Part shown: positions 1 to 9,713 of the stretch, piece after piece
How positions within the stretch are numbered: position 1 is the first letter of the stretch
Layout: every line of letters begins with the position of its first letter
Assembly (NCBI GenBank): GCA_025201865.1
Contig: MU602685.1
Span: forward strand, 1-45,367
DNA: 45,367 nucleotides
Direction of reading: 5' to 3'
DNA from: Ramicandelaber brevisporus
Taxonomy: Eukaryota > Kickxellomycota > Ramicandelaberales > Ramicandelaberaceae
Translations under genes and position numbers: made by a program
The notes under the pieces: generated by a model
The model's database searches: none
What the model was told of the DNA's origin: nothing
The model's input: only the letters and a program-made list of their open reading frames with translations

Positions 1-1589
1 AGACCAACAACGAGGTCGGCAATGAAGGTGTCCTCGGTTTCACCAGAGCGGTGGGAGACCATGACACCCCAGCCGTCGGAGCGAGACAGGGCGGCGGCCT
101 CAATGCTCTCAGAGATGGTGCCGATCTGGTTGATCTTGAGCAGGAGAGCGCTTGCGGACTTCTTCTCGATAGCGGTCTGGATGCGGGCTGGGTTAGTGAC
201 AGTCAAGTCATCGCCGACAATCTGGATCTTGTCGCCGAGCAGAGCCTTGAGGTGGGTCCAGGCAGCCCAGTCGTCCTGCTCGAATGGATCCTCAATGGAC
301 ACAATTGGGTAAGCCTCGACGAACTCCTTGTACAGCTCGGCAAGCTGGGTTCCGGTGAGCCACTTGCTGGAGTCGGTGTTCTTGTTCTTGAAGTCCAGAT
401 CGTAGCGCTTGTCCTTGGTGTAGAACTCGGAGGCGGCAACGTCCATGCCAATCTTGATCTTGCCGGTGAATCCAGCCTTCTCGATGGCAACGCGGAGCAG
501 CTCGAGACCCTCGCGGTTGTCCTGAATGTTTGGAGCGAAGCCACCCTCGTCACCAACGTTGGTGGCGTCCTGGCCGTACTTCTCCTTGATGACCTTCTTC
601 AAAGTGTGGTACACCTCGCTGCCCATGCGCATAGCCTCGGAGAAGTTGGCGGCGCCAGTTGGCAGGATCATGAACTCCTGCATGGCCAGCTTGTTGCCGG
701 CGTGCTCACCACCGTTGATAACGTTGAAGGCTGGCACTGGCAGGACAAACTTGCCGGTGGAGCTGAGACGACCAGCGAGCTGTGCAATGTGGACGTAGAG
801 TGGGACACCCTTGGCGGCAGCGCCAGCCTGGCAGACAGCCAGAGAAACACCGAGAATGGCGTTGGCACCGAGCTTGGACTTGTTGGCAGTGCCATCAAGC
901 TCCTTCAGGAAGGCATCGATGGCCTTCTGATCGGTGACATCGATGTTCTTCTTGATCAGAGCTGGGCCAATGATGCTGTTGACGTTGTCGACAGCCTTCA
1001 GAACAGACTTGCCGAGGTTCTTGCTGGCGTCCTTATCGCGCAGCTCGAGAGCCTCATGGATACCAGTGGAGGCGCCAGATGGCACGGCAGAGCGGAAGAG
1101 ACCTGTTTAATTGATAACAGACAGTACGATCATCAAGATCATCAAGATCATCATCGTCATCACAGAAATAGACATCGAACCACCCACAACAGCAACAGCA
1201 GCAACAGCAGTAAGAACAGCAGTCATATCAATGAAAGCAGGATTTGATCGATAGTGAGATTGTCAGTAAAGAAGGCGTCGATTTTTGATATCAAGCACTG
1301 ATAACAGGAGTCAGTCTGGCCACGCATGCACGATACACGCACGATATGCGCGCGGCTGACAAAACAAGGAGGGAAAGGAGAGTGAGGAAGCGAGTACACG
1401 AGGCATGCTTCGATACAAGCGTGCCTCACGCGAGTGAGTGCTACTACTGCTGTAGACAAGCAGCACGCGCTTGCGAGCAGCAGATGAGGAAAGTTGCTAC
1501 ATACCCTTCTCGGTTGTAATGTCAACCTCGACAGTTGGGTTGCCACGGGAGTCGTAGATCTGGCGAGCGTGAACCTTGGTGATAGCCAT
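1..1589 (-). CDS. ENO: Enolase (phosphopyruvate hydratase), 3' end cut by window edge
   Basis: Interconverts 2-phosphoglycerate and phosphoenolpyruvate in cytosolic glycolysis. Two exons are seen: 1589-1505 (28 codons plus one base, from the ATG) and 1102 to the window edge. The 402-nt intron runs 1504-1103 with donor GTATGT and acceptor AAACAG; joining restores the family N-terminus without a frame break. Visible hallmarks are [11 protein letters not shown] near residue 12, the SGASTG substrate loop, metal ligands in [22 protein letters not shown] and GDDLTVTNP, the catalytic Lys in [10 protein letters not shown], and SHRSGETED. About 396 residues are present; the usual length is about 435, so roughly 40 C-terminal residues, including the last active-site Lys, lie outside the window. 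The leader is CAA-rich. A long antisense frame over exon 2 is a codon-bias shadow. Confidence 0.97.
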
Positions 1590-1720
1590 AGCTGTTCTTG
1601 TTGTCGTTGTTCTTGTTGTTGTAGTTGCTGTGAATAAGCGCGTTTGGAACAAAAAAGAGTTTGGAGTTGGTGATGAACCAGAGTCAAGAATTCCACGCGT
1701 TCAGGAATGTAGCAGAACAA

Positions 1721-1728
1721 TTTATAGA
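1721..1728 (-). promoter_or_regulatory. TATA box of enolase gene
   Basis: Reads TCTATAAA on the minus strand, about 135 nt upstream of the enolase ATG. This implies a leader of about 100 nt. Assigned from sequence and spacing only. Confidence 0.6.
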
Positions 1729-2113
1729 CTGGGAATGCGGGCCAATAACCCACCACGAGCTTGAACATTCAGATTCCGATTTGAGCCGCCTCCTCCCCTC
1801 TCGCGTCAGCTCAGCTGTCGCGTGACCTTTGGTGGCAATGAGGAACTTGAATCTTGCCTCCGATGTAACACTTCTTCGGCGACAACTTCGTTGATGGAGA
1901 GTAACGGCGATTGAGCGGAAGAGGAAGGGGAGAAAGGGGAGAGAGGGGGAGCAAGATGCGGTCCGGTTTACTCCACTGCATGTTATACAAGGTCTAAAGG
2001 TATTAAAAGGAAAGGATTGAAATGAAAGGATTGAAAGGATTGAAGTGAAGTGATTGAAATGAAATGATTGAAAGAATGAAAGAATGAAAGAATGAAAGTA
2101 AAATGAATGGCAC
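1729..2113. other. Intergenic stretch with purine-rich short repeats
   Basis: Lies between the enolase promoter and the stop of the next minus-strand gene. About 2010-2100 is a degenerate tandem repeat of GATTGAAATGAAAG-like units, probably in the 3' UTR of the PLP-enzyme gene. No coding region is supported. Confidence 0.5.
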
Positions 2114-3340
2114 TTAAGCATCGGCCTTTGCCAACTTGGCAGTGAGCTTCTGGAATGCACTGCGGAAGTCGCGCTTCAAGTCATCAATGTGCTCGAGACC
2201 GACACTGACTCGAATCAAACGCGGATCATTCATCTTGCTCACATTGAATCGCCATTCAATCAGGGTCTCAACTCCACCCAAACTGGTGGCATGGCGCACC
2301 AGCTCAAACTCCTGCGTAACCTGCTTGGCAATCTCAGGCGTTTCAAACAGGATCGAAAACGTCGGCGACTGTCCACCTGGCATCTGAGCCTCGACACTAA
2401 ATCCGGCAAACTCATCTTTACCTGAATCAAACGTCTGTGTCGAGCTATGCAGAACCTTGTGCAGGATACCAGTTGGAACTCCGTCGTGTTCCTGATTAGA
2501 TAGCTGAGTTGACTTGGTAGCATCATCGAGCCACTCAATCAGCTGCTTGGCAGTCTGGCTCTGGCGCTCAACACGCAATGTGAGAGTGCGCAGACTGCGC
2601 AACAGCAGCCACGACTCCATATTGCCGAGCACACAGCCAGTCTCGATACGCTCGTGGCGCAGCTCTGCCGCCAATTCTGGGTTTCCCGGTGCAGCAATCA
2701 GCACTCCGGCTAACAAGTCGCTGTGACCACCAAAATACTTGGTGGCAGAATGCATCACGACATCAGCACCCTGCTCAAATGGGTTCTGAAGCGGCGGTGG
2801 ACCAAATGTCGAATCAACAATCAAGACAGCACCAGCAGCATGAGCAAGGTCCGCATAGTAGCGCAAGTTGGAAACCTCGCCAGTTGGGTTGTATGGCGAT
2901 TCGACCCACACAACGTCACCCTTGCCAAGCTTATCCTTCTCGGCCAAGGTGATCAGCTCAATGCTGGATTCTCCATCTTTGCTAGCACCAATCTTGCCCA
3001 GGAGTTTGGCAATCTCGTACGTTGAATGATATCCGCACTGCGCCAAGATGCGACGAGGATGGAAGTGGATGAACGCGGACAAAGTCGCAGCCATTCCAGA
3101 CGGATAAACAACAGCGTGACCGCCATATGCAACATCGCCAATGGCGCGCTCGAGACGGTTGCGAGTATCGGTGGTAACACGCACGTAGAAGATGTTCTCT
3201 TCGCTGACATCGTACGGAGAGTAGGCGAAGGTCGTCGAGGTTGTCATCGACGGAGCGACGTGGAGAGCCTCGCGCGAGTTGGCTGGCACAGCAGGGCGGT
3301 CAGCGTGGATGAGACGAGTCGAGATATGCTGTTCGGCCAT
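2114..3340 (-). CDS. Cys/Met-metabolism PLP-dependent enzyme (cystathionine gamma-synthase-like)
   Basis: 408-residue fold-type I PLP enzyme of the transsulfuration family. The family makes or cleaves cystathionine and related thioethers; the exact reaction is not decided here. The Schiff-base Lys is K201 in HSATKYFGGHSD. Also visible are the PSGMAA loop, the substrate-side motif ESPYNPTGEV, and STFGPPPLQNPFEQGADVV before the Lys. The phosphate-binding Y-x-R is kept (YVRV), but the NPT that usually follows is TDT here. An in-frame ATG exists at 3580, but it lies at or upstream of a TATA box (3567-3572), so I take 3340, which starts MAEQHISTRLIH as in relatives. Downstream of enolase on the same strand. 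A specialised fungal branch is as likely as true cystathionine gamma-synthase. Confidence 0.9.
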   Translation of the reverse strand: MAEQHISTRLIHADRPAVPANSREALHVAPSMTTSTTFAYSPYDVSEENIFYVRVTTDTRNRLERAIGDVAYGGHAVVYPSGMAATLSAFIHFHPRRILAQCGYHSTYEIAKLLGKIGASKDGESSIELITLAEKDKLGKGDVVWVESPYNPTGEVSNLRYYADLAHAAGAVLIVDSTFGPPPLQNPFEQGADVVMHSATKYFGGHSDLLAGVLIAAPGNPELAAELRHERIETGCVLGNMESWLLLRSLRTLTLRVERQSQTAKQLIEWLDDATKSTQLSNQEHDGVPTGILHKVLHSSTQTFDSGKDEFAGFSVEAQMPGGQSPTFSILFETPEIAKQVTQEFELVRHATSLGGVETLIEWRFNVSKMNDPRLIRVSVGLEHIDDLKRDFRSAFQKLTAKLAKADA

Positions 3341-3826
3341 AATTGTTGATACAGGCAAACAATAAAAACGCGCAGGGAGAGAAAGCGAGCTGTATGTTTG
3401 TGTGTGTGTTTGTATTTGTGCGAGTGAGTGAGTGTATGAGTGCGTGTGTGAAAGAAGGCAACCGGAGAGTGGCAGGAGAGTGACACAAATAGTGGTGGCA
3501 GTCAAAGTCAAATTTGTCAGAGGGTAAAAGCACAACACGCGACGCGACACAAAGTTCGGTGGCACTTTATACGGATTCAAAAAATCTTCCTGGCTTACTC
3601 AAGCATGTTTGGAAGGATATGTCATAGTTGGAAGTGCTGACATATCCCCCGCAAACATCCGTGGCCTAAGCTCTCCGTAGCAGTGCAATACACATGCCAG
3701 TTGACTAATCAATCAAGCATCCCAGGATACTTTCTCTTACTATCATTCTCTCTTTGCAATTTTATTTAAACAGAAGGCTTTGAAAGCACTAAAAACTAAA
3801 GAGAAAAATGGAATGGGATTGCACAT
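3341..3826 (-). promoter_or_regulatory. Promoter and leader of the PLP-enzyme gene
   Basis: A TATA box (TATAAA on minus) lies at 3567-3572, about 230 nt upstream of the ATG. The leader (about 3390-3450) is a CA/CT-rich stretch, read as GTGTGT/GAGTGA on the plus strand. From 3580 to 3826 I see only AT-rich spacer and the 3' flank of phosphofructokinase's upstream neighbour; no gene. Confidence 0.5.
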
Positions 3827-6800
3827 CTAACTCTTGAATTGAATCTTCTCCTCGCCAGGATACTGTCCGAACTTGGCCATGACACGCACCAGCTGCTCAA
3901 CTTGGTCCCACCATCTGGTCTGCGGCATGCGACGCTTGAAATCGGCCTTTGGAATCAGCTGCGCAAGCGGAGTCATCTTGACGCGAGACTCGATGATTCC
4001 AATGACCATGACAGACTCATTCTCCGGCGCATAAACACGTGGGCGATATTTACGCTTGAGCTGACTGCGGGTTGGGAGTGGCTCGAGAGGCTCTTCGGGG
4101 ACAATCATTGCAGCAGCACACATCTCTTCAATCCATTTCACACAGTTGACACCAAGGCGAGTTCCACGGTAGCGATCGAGAGGCGATGGCATTCCACCTT
4201 GCTGCAAGTGGCCCAAAACAGCCGTCTTTGAACTAAAGAGCAATCCACCTTCTTCAGCAATAATGTTTGAAATGACCTCGGTGGTGTATACATTGGATGC
4301 ATTCTCGTTACGGAGGATGACACGGCCTACGCTGCAGCCGCGCTCTTCCAGATATTGCTGGCGCAAGTGGCCAATGTCAGACTGGAGAGTCTGAAGTGAT
4401 ATTCCATTCTCAGGAGTATAAACAGCTGTGGCGCCACTTGCCAGTCCGCCCAATGCAGCCAGGCAGCCCGAGTTTCCACCTTGAACCTCAACCACAAACA
4501 CTCTGCGTCTGGAGGCATCAGCCGACTGCTTGACTCTGTCACACGACTCCACAATCACATTTAAAGCAGTATCCGTGCCCAGCGAGTATTCAGTGCCGGG
4601 AACATTGTTGGAGATTGTGGCTGGAATCAACACCATTGGAATCATAAATGCAGGATACGTTGATCTGTTTTCGTACAAAGTGCATATCCCAGTGAAAGCT
4701 TCAAATCCACCAATAATGATCAGTGCATGGATCTTGTGACGCTGCATTTGATACGCAATCATTCCCAAATGAACTCCGGGCTGATCTCGGTTGGTTCCCA
4801 ATTCACTTCCACCCTTTGTTGTCCATCCTTCAACTCTCTCCGCAGTTAATTCTGAAACTTCTCCTCTAATCAGTCCTGGGAATCCATTAATGATCTCAAG
4901 TGCAACATGTCCTTTGTTGATTGCAGCCATTGCAGCTGCACGTGTGGCAGCGTTCATTCCTGCAGCTGGTGCTCCAACGTGCATGATGGCGATTCTAATG
5001 GGCTCATGTTTACTAACTTTATTATCATCATCGCCAACGACATCATTCTTATTGGTATTATTCTCACTGTCGCCACCATCGCTACCACCACCAATAGTAT
5101 TCTGTTTTGAGAATGAAAATTCCAGATGAGTAGAGGATTCATACATGTCAAACATATTTCTGAATTCATCGCTTCTCAAGTCAACTGCCTTGTCAAAATC
5201 ACGATTAGAAATGGATTCACTAATAGAATGAGTGCTCTTTACTGCCTCCATCAATGGAATGCTCTGAACCTGATTTCCTCTAAAACCAATCATTGGAGAG
5301 GGCATATCAGGAGTTGCCTTCATTATAGCCTCCACTGCAGCCACGCCTTGGATTGTTCCCAAATATCTGTCAAAGAAGCACGGTGTTCCGCCACGCTGAA
5401 CATGTCCCAGCTGGGTAACTCTGGTATCAAATTTGCATCTCTCTGTCAGCAAGATGCGCACCTGCTCGGCTGTGATTGGCTTCAAGTTTCTATCAATCGC
5501 TCCTTCAGCCACAATGACTATAATACCGCGTTTAGAGAGTGTGTTTCTATGTCTAATCAAGGTGTCACACATGTGAGTTTCCCAATCATCGCCCTCAGGC
5601 GGTCTCTCAGGCACAAACAACCAGTCAGCGCCTGTGCAAATTGCAGCCATTAAAGCCAGCCATCCACAGTGGCGTCCCATCACTTCTACTACAAATGCTC
5701 TCATGTGGCTCATTGCCGTGCTGGCAATGGCATCTACCGATTCGCAAATACGATGCAGGGATGAGACTGCGCCAATAGTATACTCAGTTAACGCCATGTC
5801 ATTATCAATGCTGCCCACTAGTCCAACAATTGTTAGATGCGCAAAGTGCAATGCATCTTCGTTGCTAATTAATCCATCATCCAAAAGAGACTTTACCAAC
5901 TCTGGCCATTCGGCGCGCAATGAATCAGCTCCAGTCAATGAACCATCTCCGCCAATCACAACCAGTGCATCAATCCCTGCTTCAATCAAATGAAGAGTGG
6001 CTGTACGGCGTCCGCTCTTCTCTCGGAAATCTTTGCAGCGCGCAGTTCCAATGATAGTGCCACCAACAGGTAAGTAACCATGAACACTATCCCAGCCCAT
6101 CTTTTCAATCTTGTCGCCTCCATCAATCAATCCTTGGTATCCCTCATGAATAGCATATGGCTCTGCATTATATGCAATGGCCATTCGAACCACTGCACGC
6201 ACTGCTGCATTCATGCCTTGAGAATCACCTCCACTCGTCAGCACTCCAATGCGCTTTGGGCGGCTACTGCCACTCTTGCTCACTGATGAAGAAACGCCAA
6301 TTTGCAATTTGGAGAGGTCTAAATCAGACTGAGTCTTTTTGTGGGACTCTGGAGTCGAATACAATTCTGGAGGAGGCACAAATGGAGCGCCGTCTTCAGA
6401 TAAACGAACTCTATTGCCCAATGGATCAATCACCAGTACATCGTAGTCGTTCCCAGATGTATCTTTTGGAATACGACTCGTTGGATGGCCCGCATCTTCC
6501 AGTGCAGTAGCCAGCGCATCGATATCTCGAGCGACAAATGAAACCGACATCGTGTCACTGTCTCCCGTAGCACTTGGCATGACGGGTGTATGACCGGCAC
6601 TGCCTCCACTACCACCACTGGCACTACTGGCGGATGATGTCAGACTGAGTCGAATTGTCGCAGATGCCGATGTTGTGCTATCGATGCTTTTGCCATCCTC
6701 ATGAAACAGATGCAGCCATCCATCCTCCAATATCGCCGGTGCTGCACCACCACCACCACCACCGCCACCACTTGCTCGAGAGGGTGACTTGATAGCGTTT

Positions 6801-7021
6801 GGGAAACAAGCCGCACTGATGACCGAGATGCGACGTGCAGATTGGCGTGGCAGGTTGCTGATAAGGACGAACCCGAGCAAGCCGTAGAAGCGAACAGCGG
6901 CTGCAAACGTCTCAGGCGATGAAGTCTGGAGATGAACATAGCCGACTCCATCTGCACGAGCAGCGTGGCGACTGCCGGCTTCACGACGCGTTAAAGGAAC
7001 TGGAGCAGTGACTTGTGACAT
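3827..7021 (-). CDS. PFK1: ATP-dependent 6-phosphofructokinase, fungal type with N-terminal VOC domain
   Basis: Phosphorylates fructose 6-phosphate to fructose 1,6-bisphosphate, the committed step of glycolysis; fungal enzymes form allosteric oligomers in the cytosol. 1064 residues in one exon. A glyoxalase-like (VOC) domain spans about residues 20-210 (VGYVHLQTSSPETF, then DPLGNRVRLSEDG). The catalytic half starts near 258 with GVLTSGGDSQGMN, then GGDGSLTGAD near 355, SIDNDM near 402 with both catalytic Asp, and VEVMGRHCGW. The regulatory half starts near 670 (VGAPAAGMNAATR) and carries PATISNNVPGTEYSLG near 800 and GHVQQGGMPSPLDR. An Asn/Asp-rich linker joins the halves. Length and order match fungal alpha-type subunits. 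The frame is open upstream to 7105, but that extension is a low-complexity leader; ATG 7021 (MSQVTAPVPL) is preferred. Confidence 0.96.
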   Translation of the reverse strand: MSQVTAPVPLTRREAGSRHAARADGVGYVHLQTSSPETFAAAVRFYGLLGFVLISNLPRQSARRISVISAACFPNAIKSPSRASGGGGGGGGAAPAILEDGWLHLFHEDGKSIDSTTSASATIRLSLTSSASSASGGSGGSAGHTPVMPSATGDSDTMSVSFVARDIDALATALEDAGHPTSRIPKDTSGNDYDVLVIDPLGNRVRLSEDGAPFVPPPELYSTPESHKKTQSDLDLSKLQIGVSSSVSKSGSSRPKRIGVLTSGGDSQGMNAAVRAVVRMAIAYNAEPYAIHEGYQGLIDGGDKIEKMGWDSVHGYLPVGGTIIGTARCKDFREKSGRRTATLHLIEAGIDALVVIGGDGSLTGADSLRAEWPELVKSLLDDGLISNEDALHFAHLTIVGLVGSIDNDMALTEYTIGAVSSLHRICESVDAIASTAMSHMRAFVVEVMGRHCGWLALMAAICTGADWLFVPERPPEGDDWETHMCDTLIRHRNTLSKRGIIVIVAEGAIDRNLKPITAEQVRILLTERCKFDTRVTQLGHVQRGGTPCFFDRYLGTIQGVAAVEAIMKATPDMPSPMIGFRGNQVQSIPLMEAVKSTHSISESISNRDFDKAVDLRSDEFRNMFDMYESSTHLEFSFSKQNTIGGGSDGGDSENNTNKNDVVGDDDNKVSKHEPIRIAIMHVGAPAAGMNAATRAAAMAAINKGHVALEIINGFPGLIRGEVSELTAERVEGWTTKGGSELGTNRDQPGVHLGMIAYQMQRHKIHALIIIGGFEAFTGICTLYENRSTYPAFMIPMVLIPATISNNVPGTEYSLGTDTALNVIVESCDRVKQSADASRRRVFVVEVQGGNSGCLAALGGLASGATAVYTPENGISLQTLQSDIGHLRQQYLEERGCSVGRVILRNENASNVYTTEVISNIIAEEGGLLFSSKTAVLGHLQQGGMPSPLDRYRGTRLGVNCVKWIEEMCAAAMIVPEEPLEPLPTRSQLKRKYRPRVYAPENESVMVIGIIESRVKMTPLAQLIPKADFKRRMPQTRWWDQVEQLVRVMAKFGQYPGEEKIQFKS

Positions 7022-7432
7022 TGCTTGTATAGATATGCTTGCAATAACAACAGCAACAACAGCAACAATAGAAGAAGAAGATGTGCAACGAACAAAAAAA
7101 AACAAAAAGCTGGGGTGAACTTTTTCGTGTATGGTTGCTTTGTACGAGAAGAAGAGGAAGAAGAGGAAGAAGAGGAAGGCTGGTGCAGGTAGGACCTCGT
7201 GTACAAGTTGGTGTGGACTTGCCCTGCCCTGCTGTGATAAACAAATTGGATTCGAGATGGGCTAGTTTCTGACTTTCTGACTTTCTGATGGGCTGGCGAG
7301 CTGTCTGGCTGTCTGTCTGGTTGACTTCCTTCCTTATCACAGCCATAGTTGATAACGCGTTAAGATAAATCGATGAACAATGAAACGAAGATTGAAACGA
7401 AGATTGGAATCGAATGATCAGATGGTTAGAGT
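7022..7432 (-). promoter_or_regulatory. Leader and upstream region of phosphofructokinase
   Basis: Contains CAA/TTC-type triplet runs (7045-7080), a GAAGAG run on plus (7148-7180), and a short tandem of GACTTTCT/GTCTG units (7265-7325). No clear TATA box and no further gene is seen before the stop of the next minus-strand gene at 7433. Confidence 0.35.
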
Positions 7433-7690
7433 TTAGGCAGCTGCCTTTGAGCTTGCTGAGACTTTAGATGGCTTGATCATCTCCTCGAGGACGTGCTCGG
7501 CCTTCTGGCGGGCCGCATCCTCATCGTCGCCGTCTGCCATTGCGCTCTCAATCACTTCTTCGGCGATTTGAGTCTTGGACTTGCGACCACCGTGCCATTG
7601 ATGGCGAACTTTCTCCTTCAGAGTGGCGCCAGGCGATCGAGTCGTGAAGCCACGGCTTGGTCTCACTGGAAATCCTGGTTCCGAGGCGAA
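7433..7690 (-). CDS. Small unrecognised protein, 5' exon unresolved
   Basis: I do not recognise this gene. The visible reading frame encodes about 80 residues, ending at 7433. It starts Arg/Ser/Thr-rich (RGFTTRSPGATLKEKVRHQW) and becomes acidic and helical (EEVIESAMADGDDEDAARQK), then ends in a Lys/Ser/Ala tail. The absence of acidic residues from RPSRGF to the first LKEK resembles a mitochondrial presequence; that is inference. There is no in-frame ATG near the N-terminus and a TAA closes the frame near 7710. Acceptor-like TCAG and CCAG sites at about 7667-7695 suggest that the start codon lies in an upstream exon. A TATAAA on minus at 7781-7786 would serve it. The given 5' limit is approximate. 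Confidence 0.5.
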   Translation of the reverse strand, partial: FASEPGFPVRPSRGFTTRSPGATLKEKVRHQWHGGRKSKTQIAEEVIESAMADGDDEDAARQKAEHVLEEMIKPSKVSASSKAAA

Positions 7691-7780
7691 GCTGACCCAA
7701 GAGGATTATAGGGTCTGGACACGACTGGCCGCGATTACAGTGTGCAGCGCTCGTGGTAGAGTACTGAAGAACGTAAGGCA

Positions 7781-7786
7781 TTTATA
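7781..7786 (-). promoter_or_regulatory. TATA box of the small minus-strand gene
   Basis: Reads TATAAA on minus, 100-120 nt upstream of the recognisable frame of the small gene. The 165-nt space up to the F-box ATG at 7952 is shared by the two divergent genes. Confidence 0.45.
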
Positions 7787-7951
7787 GTTTTAAATGTTTG
7801 TTTGATGATATGAAACACGTGTGGCGACGCAACATCGCCACAACCAGCCGAACAAACAGCCCCAAACTGCATCCGAGAAAAGAAAAGAAATAATTTGTTT
7901 GTTGACACTGACTCTACTCTGACGCTGAATCAAGTCAAAGCAGCCATCACT

Positions 7952-9484
7952 ATGACGACACTCGAGAAGGAGCTGCGCCAGCGTGTCAACGACCACGTCG
8001 CAACTGCTACTGTAGCTCAGCTGCGCCAGATCCTCCAACTGTTTGAGGATCCGACTGCTGTCAACAAGCTCAAGCCGTTCCGCTTCCTCGATTTGCCGTA
8101 TGATCTGCTCGAGTACACTGCTGAAGCATTCTTTACTCAAACCGAGGCGACCAAGGCTCTTACTGTGAGCAAAGAATTCTCGCAGTACTTTGCCAAGTCT
8201 ATTTGGCGCAGTTTCGAGCTCACTAAGGCTACATTCTATGGATGTGGTGCTCCACTGTCGTTCTTCCGATATGGAAAGCATGTACGCCAGCTCAAGGTTT
8301 ATACTGTGCCAGAAAGCTTTCATTTCCCAGGCTTCTTCCCAAATGTCCAGCACGTAAGCTTCGAGATTAACTCGTCCACAGCCGAAATGTTTGATGTATA
8401 TTTGGAGTTTATGACAAACCTTCGTCGCATAACACTGTCAATCACCGACGATTCTCGTGATGAAGCCGACGCAGCAGTAAACTGGATTAATGACAAAAGG
8501 CGTAGTGGACATGTACAGCAGGTCTGGTTTTCTGTTAAACATTATGATATTAGTTGGCATCTGATTCATTATATAGTAGATTTTCTGCCGAACTTTATAT
8601 CCGATCGTGAGCGTGTTCGGCTTGATCTGACAGCATTCGAGTTTATTCCAGAGCCGGTTCCTCAGCTGCTGTCAGCAGTATTAGTCAAACTCGATATTTG
8701 CCAAGATCAGTTTGATGACTGTTGTGGTGAGTTGAACTGCCAGATATTTGGCGGCGACGAGACACCTGTGTTCCCACATTTGCGCGAGCTTCATCTTCGA
8801 GCGTGCTGTGACAATTCCGATGGTTACGATTTCTCGACATTCAAATCCGACCGCTTCCCGGCTCTCAGAAGTCTTGCGATCAAATGTCACGCCACACCGT
8901 GCTTTGGTGAAGATCAATTCCCGCTTGCAGCTATATTTGCAAAGCCCTGGCCATCGATAACAAAATTTGAATTGTCTGGAGAAGGTACATCTCTTCCAGA
9001 TGTTGGTCTTTACTTGCGCGCAATGCCAAACCTTCGCCATTGTTACTTGAGGCGACTGGAACTGATCCACATGGAGTCAATACTAGCCGAAATGAAACAG
9101 GTCAAGGAACTCACATTTGACGGCTGCTCTTATGTACCAACTAAAGTTCGCAAGCAGCTACCGAATCTCGAGAAGCTTAAGATTGTTAATATTGTGCTTG
9201 ATGAATGCTGGTGCTCTAGTGTTATGGCAGCCGCACCTCGCCTTGCTCGTGTTGAGTTGGTGCATTGCGAACTAACAGATTCCGCCCTTCCACATCTCAG
9301 TGACTTGAAAGCTCAATCAGTTACACAGCTCATTATCAACGGGTCAGAGCCACAACAAGAACAAAAAATCGATCCCATCATTCAAATATTCCCAAATCTA
9401 AAGTTGCTCGATATTACCTCAGTGGAAGAGGAGCGCAAGCTGGACATGCTAAAACACTACCGTAATCTCTCAATCCTAGCTTAA
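7952..9484 (+). CDS. F-box / LRR-like protein, paralogue A
   Basis: 510 residues, one exon. An F-box-like segment lies at about 43-90 (FRFLDLPYDLLEYTAEAFF, then SKEFSQYFAKSIWRSF). It is followed by degenerate leucine-rich strand-turn units (FPNVQHVSFEI, FPALRSLAIKC, MPNLRHCYLRRLEL, LPNLEKLKIV, FPNLKLLDI). Proteins of this build are usually substrate receptors of SCF ubiquitin ligases; substrate unknown. It is clearly related to the gene at 14524: both share a PWPS-x2-K-x-E motif after an acidic/Phe loop and the same order of segments. The frame is open to an ATG-like start at 7895, but MTTLEKELRQRV at 7952 gives a more protein-like N-terminus. It ends 230 nt from the convergent P-type ATPase stop. 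Confidence 0.82.
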   Translation: MTTLEKELRQRVNDHVATATVAQLRQILQLFEDPTAVNKLKPFRFLDLPYDLLEYTAEAFFTQTEATKALTVSKEFSQYFAKSIWRSFELTKATFYGCGAPLSFFRYGKHVRQLKVYTVPESFHFPGFFPNVQHVSFEINSSTAEMFDVYLEFMTNLRRITLSITDDSRDEADAAVNWINDKRRSGHVQQVWFSVKHYDISWHLIHYIVDFLPNFISDRERVRLDLTAFEFIPEPVPQLLSAVLVKLDICQDQFDDCCGELNCQIFGGDETPVFPHLRELHLRACCDNSDGYDFSTFKSDRFPALRSLAIKCHATPCFGEDQFPLAAIFAKPWPSITKFELSGEGTSLPDVGLYLRAMPNLRHCYLRRLELIHMESILAEMKQVKELTFDGCSYVPTKVRKQLPNLEKLKIVNIVLDECWCSSVMAAAPRLARVELVHCELTDSALPHLSDLKAQSVTQLIINGSEPQQEQKIDPIIQIFPNLKLLDITSVEEERKLDMLKHYRNLSILA

Positions 9485-9713
9485 CCATCATATTGAAATA
9501 TTAATTTAATGACTTTGTATCACAAAAGCAGCTTAAACAGAGTCGGTACAGCTATAACCAAGCAGAGCCAACCAATCTGTACACATTGCTATTCCGTGCT
9601 CGAGTAGATACTCGGATGCATTGAATCATGAATTGAAATGCTAAATGGAGAATGTTACAAATACTAATAATATTAAAAAAGCTTCCTTTAAAGACTCAAG
9701 TTGATTAACTTGT

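Noticed and set aside
51-1247. 398-residue plus-strand open frame
   Set aside because: Exactly antisense to enolase exon 2; Leu/Val-rich composition follows from the codon bias of enolase.
3341-3580. 80-residue N-terminal extension of the PLP enzyme
   Set aside because: Its ATG coincides with or precedes the TATA box, and the extension is CA-repeat coded.
7022-7105. N-terminal extension of phosphofructokinase with a hydrophobic stretch
   Set aside because: Repeat-coded leader; fungal relatives begin close to the VOC domain and are cytosolic.
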